DNA of 64,000 bases from Leucosporidium creatinivorum (taxonomy: Eukaryota; Basidiomycota; Microbotryomycetes; Leucosporidiales; Leucosporidiaceae): positions 62,001 through 126,000 of the forward strand of contig BCKL01000028.1 of the NCBI GenBank assembly GCA_001600635.1. The letters run 5' to 3'. This document shows, one piece after another, positions 48,216 through 59,500 of the stretch; the stretch's first letter is position 1, and every line of letters starts with the position of its first letter. The notes beneath the pieces are model-generated. The model did no database searches. It was not told the DNA's origin and saw only the letters and a program-made list of their open reading frames with translations. A program made the translations under genes and the position numbers.

Positions 48216-48435
48216 CATCAACACCTCCTCTAGTCTCGCCGCGCTCTCAGTCGCAACATGGAGCACACAACTCAAGCTTGAGGGACACAGACTACACCGC
48301 ATGGAGCTACGAAAGCTCTCGAGCTCTCGACCCAACTTACGCCGAGCTCTCGCCTCCTCCCTAGCTCGCGCTCAGTTGAGATTGGCTACTCGAGGGAGTT
48401 GTCAGCTACCGCCTTTGTAAAATCTCCACTCGCTT

Positions 48436-49692
48436 TCACAACTCACCTCCCCTCCCCACCTCCTCCGACTCCCCAGCAACGACGTACTGATACTCCTCCT
48501 CCTCTCCTGCCGCTTCGCCGTCGAGCGTAGGCACGAGATCCTCGCGGTGTACGATCTCTGTCGTCTCCTTCCTCGAGAAGTGATCATCGTGTGATGGCGA
48601 GGGCGCGATGGGTTGAGCTCGGCGCTTTCGACCTCGGCGCACCAGCCAGACGGCGAGGGCGATGAGTGAAGAGACGACGAAGGCGGCGGCAATACCGATA
48701 CCGGCGTACGCTCCTGTCGAAAGGCTGTAGAAGGTTAAAGTCAGCGCTACTCCTTTACTGCAAGACACTCATGCAACGCACCGGCATGAAACAGGTCCTC
48801 CAACATAATCGAAGACCTCCCTCACGGAAGTCGAGTAGAACGAGCTCGTCACGACCAGCTGGCTTGTGGTGAAAGAGGCGAACGCGCTCGCGGCGCTGAG
48901 GTTGCCCGTCTACAAAACGAGAGAAAGGCGTTACTTCATTCCTCGTGCGCGCGCTGAGCGGGAGAAGGACGAACGAAACCGTTCACGGCGTTGGAGTAGC
49001 ACTTGGTGCAGTCGCCAGGATGGAAATAGGGGTAGTAGGATGAGTTGGTACAGTAGCTAATCGCTGCGAGAGAGTCGGAGGAGGCTCAGCGAAGGTGAGA
49101 GTCGACGCGATTCGGCGGAAGGACTTGCGATAGCTCTGGCACACGGGAGTTCCGCACTGAGCCGCGTCGAAGAGGTAGTTGGGAGCGAAGTTATTGCCGA
49201 CAGCGGCGAGGGAGCATTGTGAGGGTAGGTCGGTGATGAGTCGGCGCTGCAAGATGAGAGGACGAAAGTCAACGCCGAGCTCGGATAACGGCTGGGAGGC
49301 GCGAAAGAAGGACGTACCTCGTGCCACTGGTGCAGGAGATAATTGTTAGGCGTTGATGGAGCCGATGTAGGCTGCGCTTGCGCCTTCCCGGCGTGTGCAG
49401 TGGTGGTGGGCGACGCCCACCCGGTCGAACGCTCCTGCGGAGAAGAGAACGGGCGGTGAATTCAGCTTTGGGACTGGTGGGAAGGGGCGAGACTCACCCT
49501 GCCTCTCGCACTCGGCTGCTGCTTGTGCTTCCCAGCTCCCGCCTCTTCCTCGAAGCCTCTCGTGTCTCTTCCGAACAGCGTCGCCTGGGCGGTAAAGACG
49601 GGGAGAGTGACCCACTGAGTAGAGACGACGGTGCTGGGCAACGTGATGGTCGTGAGGGCAGGCACGAGGGTGTAGGACGTCTTGCAAGGCAT
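48436..49692 (-). CDS. Single-pass, Cys-rich membrane protein (possible wall or surface protein)
   Basis: Six exons (49498-49692, 49318-49434, 49125-49246, 48975-49056, 48782-48909, 48436-48724) join in frame to 310 residues. The N-terminus is Thr/Val-rich (TTITLPSTVVSTQWVTLP), like extracellular parts of fungal wall sensors. A cysteine domain follows: DLPSQCSLAAVGNNFAPNY, DAAQCGTPVCQSYRNYCTN, HPGDCTKCYSNAVNGF, VGGPVSCR. Then comes one membrane span (AGIGIAAAFVVSSLIALAVWLV) with a basic stop (RRGRKRR), and a short cytosolic tail with acidic end. This predicts a type I topology, yet the chosen ATG gives no classical signal peptide, so an upstream exon may be missing. The exon 3/4 junction uses a weak GTCCTT donor and is tentative. 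Family not recognised. Confidence 0.65.
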
Positions 49693-50025
49693 GGTGGGTG
49701 AGGAAGAGGAGCGAGAGGAAAGAGAAGAACGAAATCGCCCACCGTCCTCATTCAAATCCCGAGGCTCTCGGTGCTCGAGGAGCCTTTGTCGAGCGGGAAG
49801 CAATGAAAAGGCGGTGAAGACCGAAGATAGATCGCTGTAGGTGCCCAGAGCGAATGCGGCACCGCGCAGAAGGAAGGAGCAGTGAGGAGTCGAGAGAGCG
49901 TGGAGCCGAGGCGAGTTGATCGCCGAGAAACTCTGTCCAGCAGTAGGATGGAACTCGATACTGCATTGCCTTCATTTTGTGTTCGACTTCAGGTTCCTTC
50001 AGTTGTGGCTGGTTGATTGGTGAGA
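49693..50025. other. 333-bp spacer
   Basis: It lies upstream of the Cys-rich membrane gene and downstream of the OsmC gene, both on the minus strand. A missing first exon of the membrane gene might lie here: the minus strand around 49880-49800 reads RGAAFALGTYSDLSSV, mildly hydrophobic, but I cannot join it convincingly. Confidence 0.3.
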
Positions 50026-51447
50026 TTAAGCCTCGACGAGAGCGATCTCGACCTCCTGCTCGGCGGCGACGCGACGGTGATTTGAGGTGCAGGGAGGGAC
50101 CGCGGGGAGGAGGGAGAGGAATGGAGAAAATGAAAAAAGAAGAGGTCAGCTCGTATCCTTGACGCTCTCAATCCGCCTCCCTGCCTCTCCTCCCCTCCCC
50201 TCTTCCCTCCCCCGCCTCTCTCCCCCTCTCCCCCAAGAGATCGCCTAGCGAGAGAAGACAAACTCACCACATTCCCCCTCGTAGCCCTGGAATAAGGGCA
50301 CATCTCATGCGCCCCACTGACGAGCTTTTCGATCCCCGCGTCGTCGAGGCCGGCGGCGCGGAGGGGAGGGAGGAGGATCTCGAGGCGGAGGGCGAGGAGG
50401 AAGCCCTGTTGCGGGCGCGGCGCGAGCGGAAGTGGAATGGGAGGGAAAGAAGGGGGTGAGCCGAGCCGAGCAGAGTCGAGAAGAGAAGAGAAGACATACC
50501 TCGACAGCCCCACTCGCATCCTTGCCGACGCTGACCTCGGCCCTTACTCCGGCATCCTTGGAAAGAGGCTTGAGGGAGGGATTCTGGGCGCCGTGGACGG
50601 CGTTGAGCGCTGAAAGGAAGCAGGTAGAGTAGCTGTTGTCCGTGTCAATGAAGAGGGCGTGGGAGGAGGGTTGGGAGAGTGGGGAGAGGCGAGGTGAGGA
50701 GAGAAGAGAGGAGGAGGATGGGGAAGGGCGAGCGCGCGCCGAGATGAGATGAGATGAGATGGGGAGGGAGAGGTTGGCGGAATGGGAGGGGCGGAATGGG
50801 AGAGAGGTTGGGAGGTGGTAAAGATGAGTGAAGAAAGGGTCAGCCCCGTCGTTCTTGATGTCCTACATGCTCCTCAGCTATTGACCCGACTCGGCGGCCC
50901 CACTTCAACTTTCTCTCCTCGCCGTCTCTCATGCCCCTCGCTCCTGGCAAGACCCTCCGCCGACGCCGAGCACACTCCATCCTCCTCGATATCTCCACAA
51001 ATATCCTCAAACAGTCCCGAGCCTCGAGAGGAATCGGCTGCCAAGGGGGAATCGCTGCTAGACTGACGCCATGCCGAAGAGTTGCTCGGGATCCGTAACA
51101 CCCTTCTTGTGATCCGTGCCGCCCATCTGTGGTGTAGCAGAGTAGATAGTGTCAGCTATCTCCCTCGCCGAGAATCAGCTCGCCTCGGATGACGCGCCTC
51201 TCGCGTCTCGCGTCTCTCGCAGCCGTTCTACAGCCCTCAGAGCCCTACAGAGGAAACAAGGACCCACCTGCTTAGGCATCTGCATCTTCAATTCCAAGTT
51301 GCCCTCCTTGGTGACGGCATGTCCACTAGCCCTGGAGCCGGTAACGAGCGAGCTGGCGGTGTAGAGGTTGGGAGAGAGGGTCGACAGGGTGCGAGTGGCA
51401 GTAGAGCGGAGAGCGGTACGGGTGAGACTGAGACGAGCGGCGAACAT
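50026..51447 (-). CDS. OsmC/Ohr-family peroxide reductase, probably mitochondrial
   Basis: Ohr/OsmC proteins reduce organic hydroperoxides with a Cys pair. Five exons (51268-51447, 51068-51126, 50500-50632, 50268-50405, 50026-50055) give 179 residues. The N-terminal 25 residues (MFAARLSLTRTALRSTATRT) are basic, hydroxylated and free of acids: a mitochondrial presequence. Then come VTKEGNLELKMQMPKQ, TDPEQLFGMAYSTCFLSAL with peroxidatic Cys84, and GAHEMCPYSRATRGNV with resolving Cys160; length and motifs match the Ohr branch. The second intron (50633-51067) is 435 nt, about six times the local norm, and holds a (GATGA)n tract near 50745. The gene shares a 174-bp divergent promoter with COX20, another mitochondrial protein. 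Confidence 0.92.
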
Positions 51448-51621
51448 GATTGATTGATGATGAGGTGCAGGAATGCGAGGTAAAGGGAGGAGCAAGAAGA
51501 GTCGATGAGCGAGAGCGGAGGAGGGTGAGGCTGCCTTTCACCAGATTTCTAGTTCAAACGCTCGACTCGTATTACAGGACTACCAGAGCAGCTTTAATAC
51601 AGCTTCTACCTCCCTACAACC
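51448..51621. promoter_or_regulatory. Divergent promoter between the OsmC gene and COX20
   Basis: Only 174 bp separate the two outward start codons, so the genes almost certainly share a control region. The part nearest COX20 has TAATACAGCTTCTACC, a likely leader. Co-regulation of two mitochondrial genes is inferred. Confidence 0.6.
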
Positions 51622-52328
51622 ATGTCCATCCCATCGCCTTCCTCTTCCACAACACCCAGCGATCCCTCGAATCCCTCCCCCTCGAGCAGCTCCTCGTCGA
51701 AACCCTCCTTCACCGAGGCGCTAAGCACAATCTCCCCCTTAACAGACCTGCAACGTCTCCCACAAATCCCCTGCGCGCGCTACTCGCTCTTATTCGGCAT
51801 CGTAGCGGGTGTATCAGTAGGAGCTTTGCGCTTCGTCTTTAGTCGAGGACGAGCAGGAGGAGGGGCGATGATGGGAGGTAGAGCGGGAGAGGTGGGAAAG
51901 GCGGCCAATTGGGCGGTGGGAGCTTGGGGTGTAGGGAGTTTGGGCGCTTGGTGAGTGCTTGTTGGAGCGGGGCTGGCTGGGCCGAGAGAGCTGCTCGCTG
52001 TCCTCCCTTTGCATTCTGCAGCTCACCAGCTAACCCCATCTCACTCAACAGGGAAACCTGCCGCCGTCGCCAGACGTCTGAAGCCTCGCGCATGTCAGCC
52101 CTCGTCTCCGAAGTCAAAGCTCGGCGAGCAGCTGCGGCCAAATCAGCAGCAGCAGAAGGGGAAGGCAACATCCGACCACCACGAAAGGGCGCACCAGGAG
52201 GCATTATACTAGGAGAGGAAGCGGTCAAGGAGTTGAGGAAGAGGAGGGAGAAGGAGATTGAGGAGGAGGAGAAGGCGGCTGCTGGGACAGGGAAGGCAGA
52301 GACAGGCAAGGGGTGGTGGGGCAAGTAG
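51622..52328 (+). CDS. COX20: Cytochrome c oxidase assembly protein Cox20
   Basis: Cox20 is an inner-membrane chaperone for the Cox2 subunit of complex IV. Two exons (51622-51950, 52052-52328) give 201 residues. After a Ser-rich start, the family core is clear: IPCARYSLLFGIVAGVSVGALRF (first span), a Gly-rich loop, KAANWAVGAWGVGSLGAWETC (second span, with the intron inside the Trp codon) and the following Arg-rich RRRQTSEASRM. The C-terminal 80 residues are a charged tail (EEAVKELRKRREKEIEEEE). It is longer than yeast-type Cox20 only at the low-complexity ends. Confidence 0.9.
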
Positions 52329-53984
52329 AGTGCATAGATGGATGTATGGGTGAGATAGAGCGCCGTTCGAAAGCGCCAGACGTTCGAAAGGAAAAGGTCG
52401 GGAAGAGCTGGGCGAGCGAGCGAGCGAGCGCCGAGCTAAGTATGCTACTCATTCGCGCGCCGGAGGGAGAGCGATTCTGCCTGCACGGCTATAGAAATCT
52501 CTCCCTAGCTTGTCGAGGAGCTCAAGTCGCCTCCTTATCGGTGCGAGGCGCAGGAGCTCTCTTACGACCATCTCATGCAGCGCTCACCTGCCGCCCTTCT
52601 CGTTTTCCGCTCCTTGCCCTCCTCCACTTCGCTCGCGTTCGCTCCTCGTCACCTTTCGCTTCACCGACACCATTGCTCGACTCACGAACAGCTACACTAG
52701 CACAGGAGGACCCCTTACTACATCTGCACCTCAGCAAGCCGAGCAGTCGAGGCGGGAGATGAAGAGCGAGGTGGAGCGATTGGGGCAGGCTGAGGAGCGG
52801 GTGGACTGCTGAGATGTGGAGGGCAGGTAGCGGTGAGTGTACTTCGTGGGCTGGTGGACAGGCTGGTAGGATCAGCTGCTGTAGCGGATGGAAGGAGAAG
52901 CCGAGCGGGCGAGCAGCTTGGGGGGAGGAGGGAAGTAATAGGCTGTTCTTGCGTCTATCGGCTCTTGTACAGCGAGGTGATGGAACCAGTGAAGAGGTTG
53001 GATCCCATCTGCCCCTCCAGTCAAGCTGCACAGCACTGCCAGGGGCGCTGCATAACTGGGAGCTCGCCGAGCTCGATCGCTTGCCGAGACGCCTCGCTGC
53101 TGAGAGCGGTGGGCTGGGTCAGCGTGCTTTGAGCCCACCCAGCTTTCCTTCTTTGTGGAACTCTTGTACGAGCTCATCAGCGAGCAAAGAGGTCAGCAGC
53201 AGTCCACGCGCTCTTTCCCCTTCTCGGCGCTCGTACATTCCTCGGTGGAGGGGTGAGCTAGGCTGATAGGGCGAATGAAGAGTGAGCAAGTTTCAATCAA
53301 GATTCCACGTGCTACAGCTGTGGTAGCGCTCCTGGAGCTAAACTCAGCACTTGAAGAGCAGCTGTCCTCTCGCCCGCTCGGCTTGCTCGCTGCTCGGTCG
53401 AGCAGTGGGCTCTTTAAGCTCTCTCGGGCGGACTCTCTTGAGTAGCTCCCACCGTGCTCTATGTCGATTGATTTCCGATGAGACGGCCGTGCCAGTCGCG
53501 GAAGCGAGCTCGGCGTGGACTGGCTCGCGCAGAAGATGGCTTGCTGTAGCACAGTCGGCTGCTTTAGTGCTACATAGGTCACGACACGCTGCTAAGATGT
53601 AGCTAGAGCTGTCCTGCTGTTTGCGATGTGCTTCGCTCGATGCCGTTCAGCCAGCCTCAAGACCGGAAGAGACTGATCTCGGCTCATTCGGCGATGCTCT
53701 CGTTTCTCACTCGAGAGGCGGTGACCTCCGGTATGAAGAAGCTCGAGCTCGGTGAGCTCTCCTTCCAAGGGCGACGAGGTGAGTAGGCTCTCTGATCTCA
53801 ATGAGAGGCCTCGTTGTCACCGGAGCGGGGCACAGGGCTCGCCAACTAGCGCTTTCGATGGCTCGCCATGAGGGCGCGCTGTTACAGCGCTGAGTTGAGA
53901 ACCTTGGACCTCCTCCTATCGCCGCGACGTCGTGCTACAAGGCTTTCTAAAGCCAGCAAATCGGACGACGGAGTGCCCAGCTCG
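52329..53984. other. Gene-poor stretch
   Basis: About 1.65 kb without a supported gene. Short reading frames occur (for example 52510-52812, ending in QSRREMKSEVERLGQAEER), but none has family character. CGAGC-repeat words occur near 52420 (GAGCGAGCGAGCGAGCGCCG). Confidence 0.4.
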
Positions 53985-55395
53985 ACGATTGGGCTTTGCT
54001 GTCGCTGCCCAGAAGGCGGTGACAAAGGCTGTTTGTTCGTCTCGGCGGGCCTTGGTGCAGAGCGTGCACGGCTGTACACATCCACAGCTAACTCTCAGGC
54101 GCCCCCCTACGAGCCTGGACTCTTGAGCGCAAGGCTCGGCGCCGCATCGGTCGCTGTCCGCTCTTTCAGCAGAAGGGCGGTCGGCGCTGCTAGGGTCGGC
54201 GTGCGTGTGAGACAATAGCAAGGTGCTGAGCCAAGCTGCCGTAGCTATCAAGAGACTTAGCACCGCTTGACCTGGCAGGCTTCGAACGAGCTGTCGGCGC
54301 CGAGGTTGGCCAGTTAGCTTGCGTCTGCTCAGATACAGATGCGGGTTGCTCGCTCTCCTTCGTGTGGACATCCCCATAAGAGTTCATTTACCTTATTTCT
54401 CGAGTCTGGATCGCTAAGAAAGCACTCTCAAGCTGTAGCAGACTTGTTCGGCGCAGAAAGTTCGCTTCTTGAGTACAGGTGCCTCAGACTAGCCCAGACT
54501 CCAGCTCGCTAGGCTGCGAGGCCCTGTGCCTCAGGTTCCACTAGCTCCCACACCACGCTGCAATTTCGACAGCGAGCTCCAGCGGCTTCTCGCGGACCGG
54601 ACGTTTCTCCCCCGCTCGGCTTTGACTGCTCTTCTCGTGCCGGGAGGGGTTGCTGTAGCCTGGAATGCTTGCGAGTTGAGGATTCGCCTTCGTAGAATTT
54701 TCTTCCTAGCTTGGCAAAGATGCTTGATTGGATCAACGCTGCGCTGAGCGCTGAGGCGCGGAACTTGGAGGGCGAGCCGAGTCGCTCTTACGCCCGTATG
54801 GCTCTGCAGAAATCATCTATGGGTCAGCGCGCGTAGAGCCTGCTGTAGTGGTCCCCTGATCCGGACATGCGACTGTACAAGCCGCTAAGAGGTCAAGGGG
54901 GAAGCCAGTCGAGCGTTCGGCGATGATCCCTCCTTCGCTCGGGAGGGCGGACCGTGCCGATATCGTCAGTGCACATGTCGCTCTACCTCACAGAGAGCCT
55001 CAACAAGCCCTCGGAAGTTTGAACAGAATAGCAGCAGTCTCTCTGTCGTCCGCTCGAGTGCTCTTTCTCTTCGCCGAGCGAAAGAAGAGCTGGCGGTGGG
55101 GATCTCAAGGTGGCGCTGCTGCTTGGCCGGTGCTGCAGTCGCATTCAGAGCAGTGGCAATTCCTTCATACCAGTCAGGATAGCTTGCTGACCCCTCCCCT
55201 CTTCCAAGCAGATACAAAACGCCGAAGTCAACCTCGGCGCTCGGCTCGGGCTGGTGTCGCAGGGCGAGCAGAGAGCGCGAGTGATTTCTAAGCAGGATAG
55301 TAGACTGCTTTGTAGGGAGCCGTACGCGCACAGTAGGCAATGTGGGACCAAGCGGCCCAGCCACTCGTTGCGAAGCGAAGGCTTCGGCGCTCGTT
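53985..55395 (-). repeat. Repeat R2, copy 1 (inverted)
   Basis: About 1.4 kb that matches 62268-63655 in reverse complement with many scattered differences. Matching landmarks (minus strand here / plus strand there): TCTCTGCTCGCCCTGCGACA in both; GCTCGGCGAAGAGAAAGAG in both; GAGAAACGTC / GCGAAACGTC; CCGATGCGGCGCCGAGCCTT in both; GGGCAGCGACAGCAAAGCC in both. No long open frame is conserved between them, so it looks like non-coding or long-dead repeat DNA. Family unknown. Confidence 0.75.
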
Positions 55396-55592
55396 TGGCT
55401 TTGGACTTCTCCTCATGCTCTCGCTTTCTGCTCTCCAATCGGTTTGGGAGAGCACAGGTTGGCTTTTAGAGTACATTTCAATCTTGCTGTACTCTTTCCA
55501 GCTCTCTGCTCGACCCGCTGTCAACCGCCCGCCTCCCCGCTCTGCGTCTCTCTCCCTCTCCCTCTCCCTCTCCCCTCGACCTCCTCCTCGCA

Positions 55593-56401
55593 ATGTCGTC
55601 CTCGCGCGCCTCGCCCGCCCCAGCCAGCTCATCCAGCACGCTCACACAAACCTCAAGGACGCCCGTCGCTTCCACCTCTTCTGCACCTCAACAACAATCA
55701 ACGGCGACTCTGCGATTACGGGGACGAGCAACTGGAGCAGAACGGCAAGGAGGAGAAGGGGGCCAGAGGGGAGTACAGTGGACGGAGGAGACGGTCGATA
55801 ATGAGGGGATGGGGAGGAAGAAGTCAAAGAGTGCGTCCTCTCACAGCCTACATCTCTCTCGCTTGCTCAGCATCTTGCTAGCTTGCGAGGACTGTACACC
55901 AGCAGAGCGAGAGTAAGCTGACCAAGATTGTATTGGCATCGCATCGCAAATAGTCTGCTGCATCTATCACAAGCCTAAACCCTTTGACCAATCCTCCGAC
56001 GAGGAGTCCGACTCATCTTGCTCGTCCGCTGGGTCGGCTGATTCTAGGACGGCGAGGGCGAGGAGGAGGCCGGCACATGACCATCAGCATCAACATGGGC
56101 ATCACCATGGGGAGGCGGTGAGGGAACCAGCTGGCGGAGGAGGGAGTGCCGAGGTGGAGCGCCCGGAGCAGCCGAGCGAGGAGGGGGGAAAGCCAGAGCC
56201 GAATGCGTATGAAAGGGGAGGGGGAGGGGGCAAGGGGAAAGGTGCGTTCTCTTACTTTTTTTAATCTCTCGCTCTGCCTGGCGCTCGAGCTCAGCCGAAC
56301 TGAGCTCGACGGGAGCGAGTTCGGCGGAAACGCGAAGGCCGTTCTGGGGCTGAGAAGGGAAGCTGACCACCGTATGATTCGACTGAGCAGGGAGGGCATA
56401 A
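55593..56401 (+). CDS. YPI1: Protein phosphatase 1 inhibitor Ypi1 (inhibitor-3 / PPP1R11 family)
   Basis: Ypi1 binds and regulates the PP1 catalytic subunit in the nucleus. Three exons (55593-55830, 55954-56241, 56391-56401) give 178 residues. The diagnostic block is complete: RGVQWTEETVDNEGMGRKKS, with the PP1-docking V-x-W (61-63), followed across the first intron by KICCIYHKPKPFDQSSDEES. After it come Ser/Asp runs, an RARRRP basic patch, a His-rich stretch (DHQHQHGHHHGE) and a Gly/Lys tail. The last exon adds only three residues and the stop; if that intron were retained, translation would run on for some codons, so the exact C-terminus is the least certain part. Family assignment is firm. 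Confidence 0.92.
56285..56309. other. Perfect hairpin inside YPI1 intron 2
   Basis: TCGAGCTCAG, loop CCGAA, CTGAGCTCGA: a 10-bp perfect inverted repeat with a 5-nt loop in the 149-nt intron 56242-56390. It could bring the splice sites closer or be chance in GC-rich DNA. Confidence 0.7.
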
Positions 56402-56585
56402 TCGGCGCTCTACAAGGTGTGTTGGGAGAAAGAGCGAGGATGTAACGCTACAGGAGCGGAAGGGAGGAGCTCGGCGCGCTTGCGAGGGTGGGGGAGCATG
56501 TACCGAGCTGTCGTTGGATTTTGATCGTGTTGTAACAGGCTGGTAGCTCAGCGCGAAGCAGGGAGAGAGAAGCGAAGCGAGCCTG

Positions 56586-59500
56586 ATGTGCTACATCTGG
56601 AGCCCCTCTTGGCCAGGTCGAGACTTGGACGCTCTCTCGCTCCTGCTCTGTGCTCGGCTGTAGCTCCTCAGCGAGGATGCAGCGTCGCTCGTTCGTCTCC
56701 TCCCTCTCTTTTCTCCTGCTCTGCTAACCTACAGCTCCCCCCTCCAGCCCCTTCATCCCACAACACGCCGACTCGCCTCTCACTTCCTCCCAGGCAGAAG
56801 ACTGGAGTCGTCCTAGCGCTACGCCCCTCCTCGGCTCAGGCAGTAGTGGAACAGGCTACAATGCCGTCCCTCCCTCCCCGAACGTCGATTTCGGTAGGAG
56901 GAGGAGTTTGGTCAAGGTCGATTTGGGCGAGGCGGGTGGGGTCAGTCCAGCTTGGAGCAGGCCGTGAGGGCAAAGCTGATGCTGGGAATATCGACAGAGA
57001 CGCCCCAGTGTCTTCGCTGTATTACAGTCGAGGCATCGAGCCAAACTAAAGGGTAGGGGATGGAGGAGCTGCGCCTTGTTGGTGCTGTATGTGGTAGCAA
57101 GCGCGGGGGCTTTATATCTAATCATCTCTGTACGTTTCTTTCTTTCCTCTCTCTCTCCTGCTGCTCCCGCGCCCTCCTCCTCACTGACCCTCTCGCCTCG
57201 GCTCGGCTCGGCTCGGCGCTCGCAGGCTCTCCTCCTCCCTACCCCCTCCTCCTCGACCCTCTCATCACATCACTCAAGGAAGGACTACACCTGTCCCTCC
57301 CCTCTCCTCCCCCGTCCGCCCTTCCCAGCAACCCTCTCACACTTCTCGCAACCCCTCGCCCTCCCACCACACCCAGCTTCAGCGGGCATCTTCGCTCTCT
57401 CCCTCACCCACTCCCTCTCGCGGTGTAACCAATTCCGCCTCACCATCGCGCGGCGTGATCGTGGCGTCTGCCGGCGGGCTCCTTCTCTCCGCCGTGTAGT
57501 CCTCCCAGCAGAACGGGGGGACAAAGAAGGGAGGGGGGAGACTGAGCAGGAGTGGGAAGCGAGGAGGAGGGGGAAGGAGGAGGAGGATAGCAAGGTGAAG
57601 GAGAGGTTGGGGCCTGATGGGTTCTGGGTTGGTGTAGAGGGGGCCGAGAGAGTGGGGAGGGAGAGGGTGGATGGTGAGTTGTCTTGCTTTTGGGCGAGAG
57701 GGGCAGGGGCTCGGCGATGATTCGAACCAGAGGGAGGGAGGGGAGGAGGCTCGGCGTGTAGAGGAAGGAGAGGAGGAGCTGACCCCTCATCTGTTTCTCC
57801 TCCCACTCGTCTCCCATCCCTCACGCCTCACCCTACCCTCCTCTCTTGTTTCCTCGCTCAACTCGACTCAAATCGGCCTTCACTCGAAACAGCCTACGAC
57901 CCCCTCAAGTGCGAGTACCACTACGACTTTACCCTCATCAACTCAGGCCCCATCTGGATAAACGTGACGCATTTGTATGAGGTGAGCTTCGAGGGAGCCG
58001 AGCGAGGCGGGAGGGCGCTGAGCTGAGGCAGCCGAGCCGAGTCGAGTCGAGCTACCGAGAGGGCGCGGTAAGAGCACCTAGCTGATATTTCCTCCTCCTA
58101 TCTCCCTCTCCTCCACATCCAACGCCGTCCCTTCGCTCAACAGGACTACTCCTCCTACCTCGAGCTGTCCTCCCCTCCCCAATCCCGGCCCAAGCCCTCC
58201 ATGCTCATGCGCCCTCTCCTCCCGCACGCCCTCCCCATCCGGCTGAACCTCTGCGCCCCTTCCTGCGCTCCCTACGTTCCTCCCACCCTCCTCTCCTCAC
58301 CCCCCTCCTCCTCCTCCTCCTCAATCGGTATCCCCGAGCCCAAACTCCCCGACTGCAGCCAGTACAATAGCTATAACGCCACGCACGGCGTAGCGGACGA
58401 GGTGGAGGGTGGATATATACCTTCGCCGCTGGTCGACCTGCTCTACCCGCCCCTCCCCCTCCCACTCTCGCAAGCTCACTCCCGCCCGACAACGGGATTG
58501 TACACTTTCGTCCGCCCGCATTGCTCGGCTCTCGCGCCCAACCTCTCGCACGATGGGCTCCGAATGCGGCATCACACGTCTTGTCTCGCTCCTTCTCCTT
58601 CCTCGGCCGAGGGGAGTGTCAGGCATCGTGCATTGATCATTGGAGATAGTCATGGGAGGGCCGTCTTTGATAATACGGTCTGGAGGATTATGCGGGGAGA
58701 GAAGGGGGTGTTGGAGAGTAGTCCCAAGGCTTTGAGTAAGAAGGAGGAAATGGGGGGGTTGGGGTTGGTGAGTGTTTGATTCTGCTCAGCGAGGCGAGGG
58801 GAGGCGAGGGGAAGGAGGGGAGGGGGAGGGAAGGGGAAGTGAGAGCGAGGTGGGAGATGGGAGATGGGAGATGGAACTAACTTGCGTGGAGGAGGCAAGA
58901 AGAAGGAAGTGGGTGATGAGAGAGAAAAGGGCTGACCTTCTCGTTCCCCTTCCTCCCGTGGCTCACTCGCTCGGCGCGCAGGAATTCGCTTGGTGAACTT
59001 CCCTTGCTCTTCTTCTCGCCAGCAGGACATAGAGCTGACCCGCTACTAACGGTACAGGGACCCCTACCTCACCTCGGGCTTCTCCTGCGACTACTTGAAG
59101 CAGTTCGACTCGATCACCATCTCGGCGGTGAGTTTCAGGTCTCGAGAGCACCGAGCGAGGTGGACGAAGAAGCTGACTCTTGCTTTTCTTCCTCTTTCTC
59201 TCTCCTGTCTCGTACTTGTCATCCTGCACTCTTCGCTCGCTCGCCCACCTTGCCTCGACTCGACCTCGCCTGTCCCGCCCTCTTGCTCGGCGCTCGCTCC
59301 CTCAACGACCAACAGGGCACCCACACCGCCGCCTGGAACTGTCCCACCACCTCTTCCCATCTCTCGCACCTCGTTGGCATCCTCGAGAGCTGGCCTCTTC
59401 TGCTCAAAACCTGCCTCACCTCCTCCTCCTCCTCCTCCTTCCCCTCCTCCCTCTCCTTCCAGCAGCACAAACTCCCTACCCTAATCCTCCTCACCATCCC

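Noticed and set aside
50782-51066. Plus-strand frame within the long OsmC intron
   Set aside because: It lies wholly in an intron on the other strand, and its Ser/Pro-rich content shows no family pattern.
52510-52812. Possible small gene ending in a charged helix
   Set aside because: The last 25 residues look protein-like but the start is low-complexity, and no introns or family support it.
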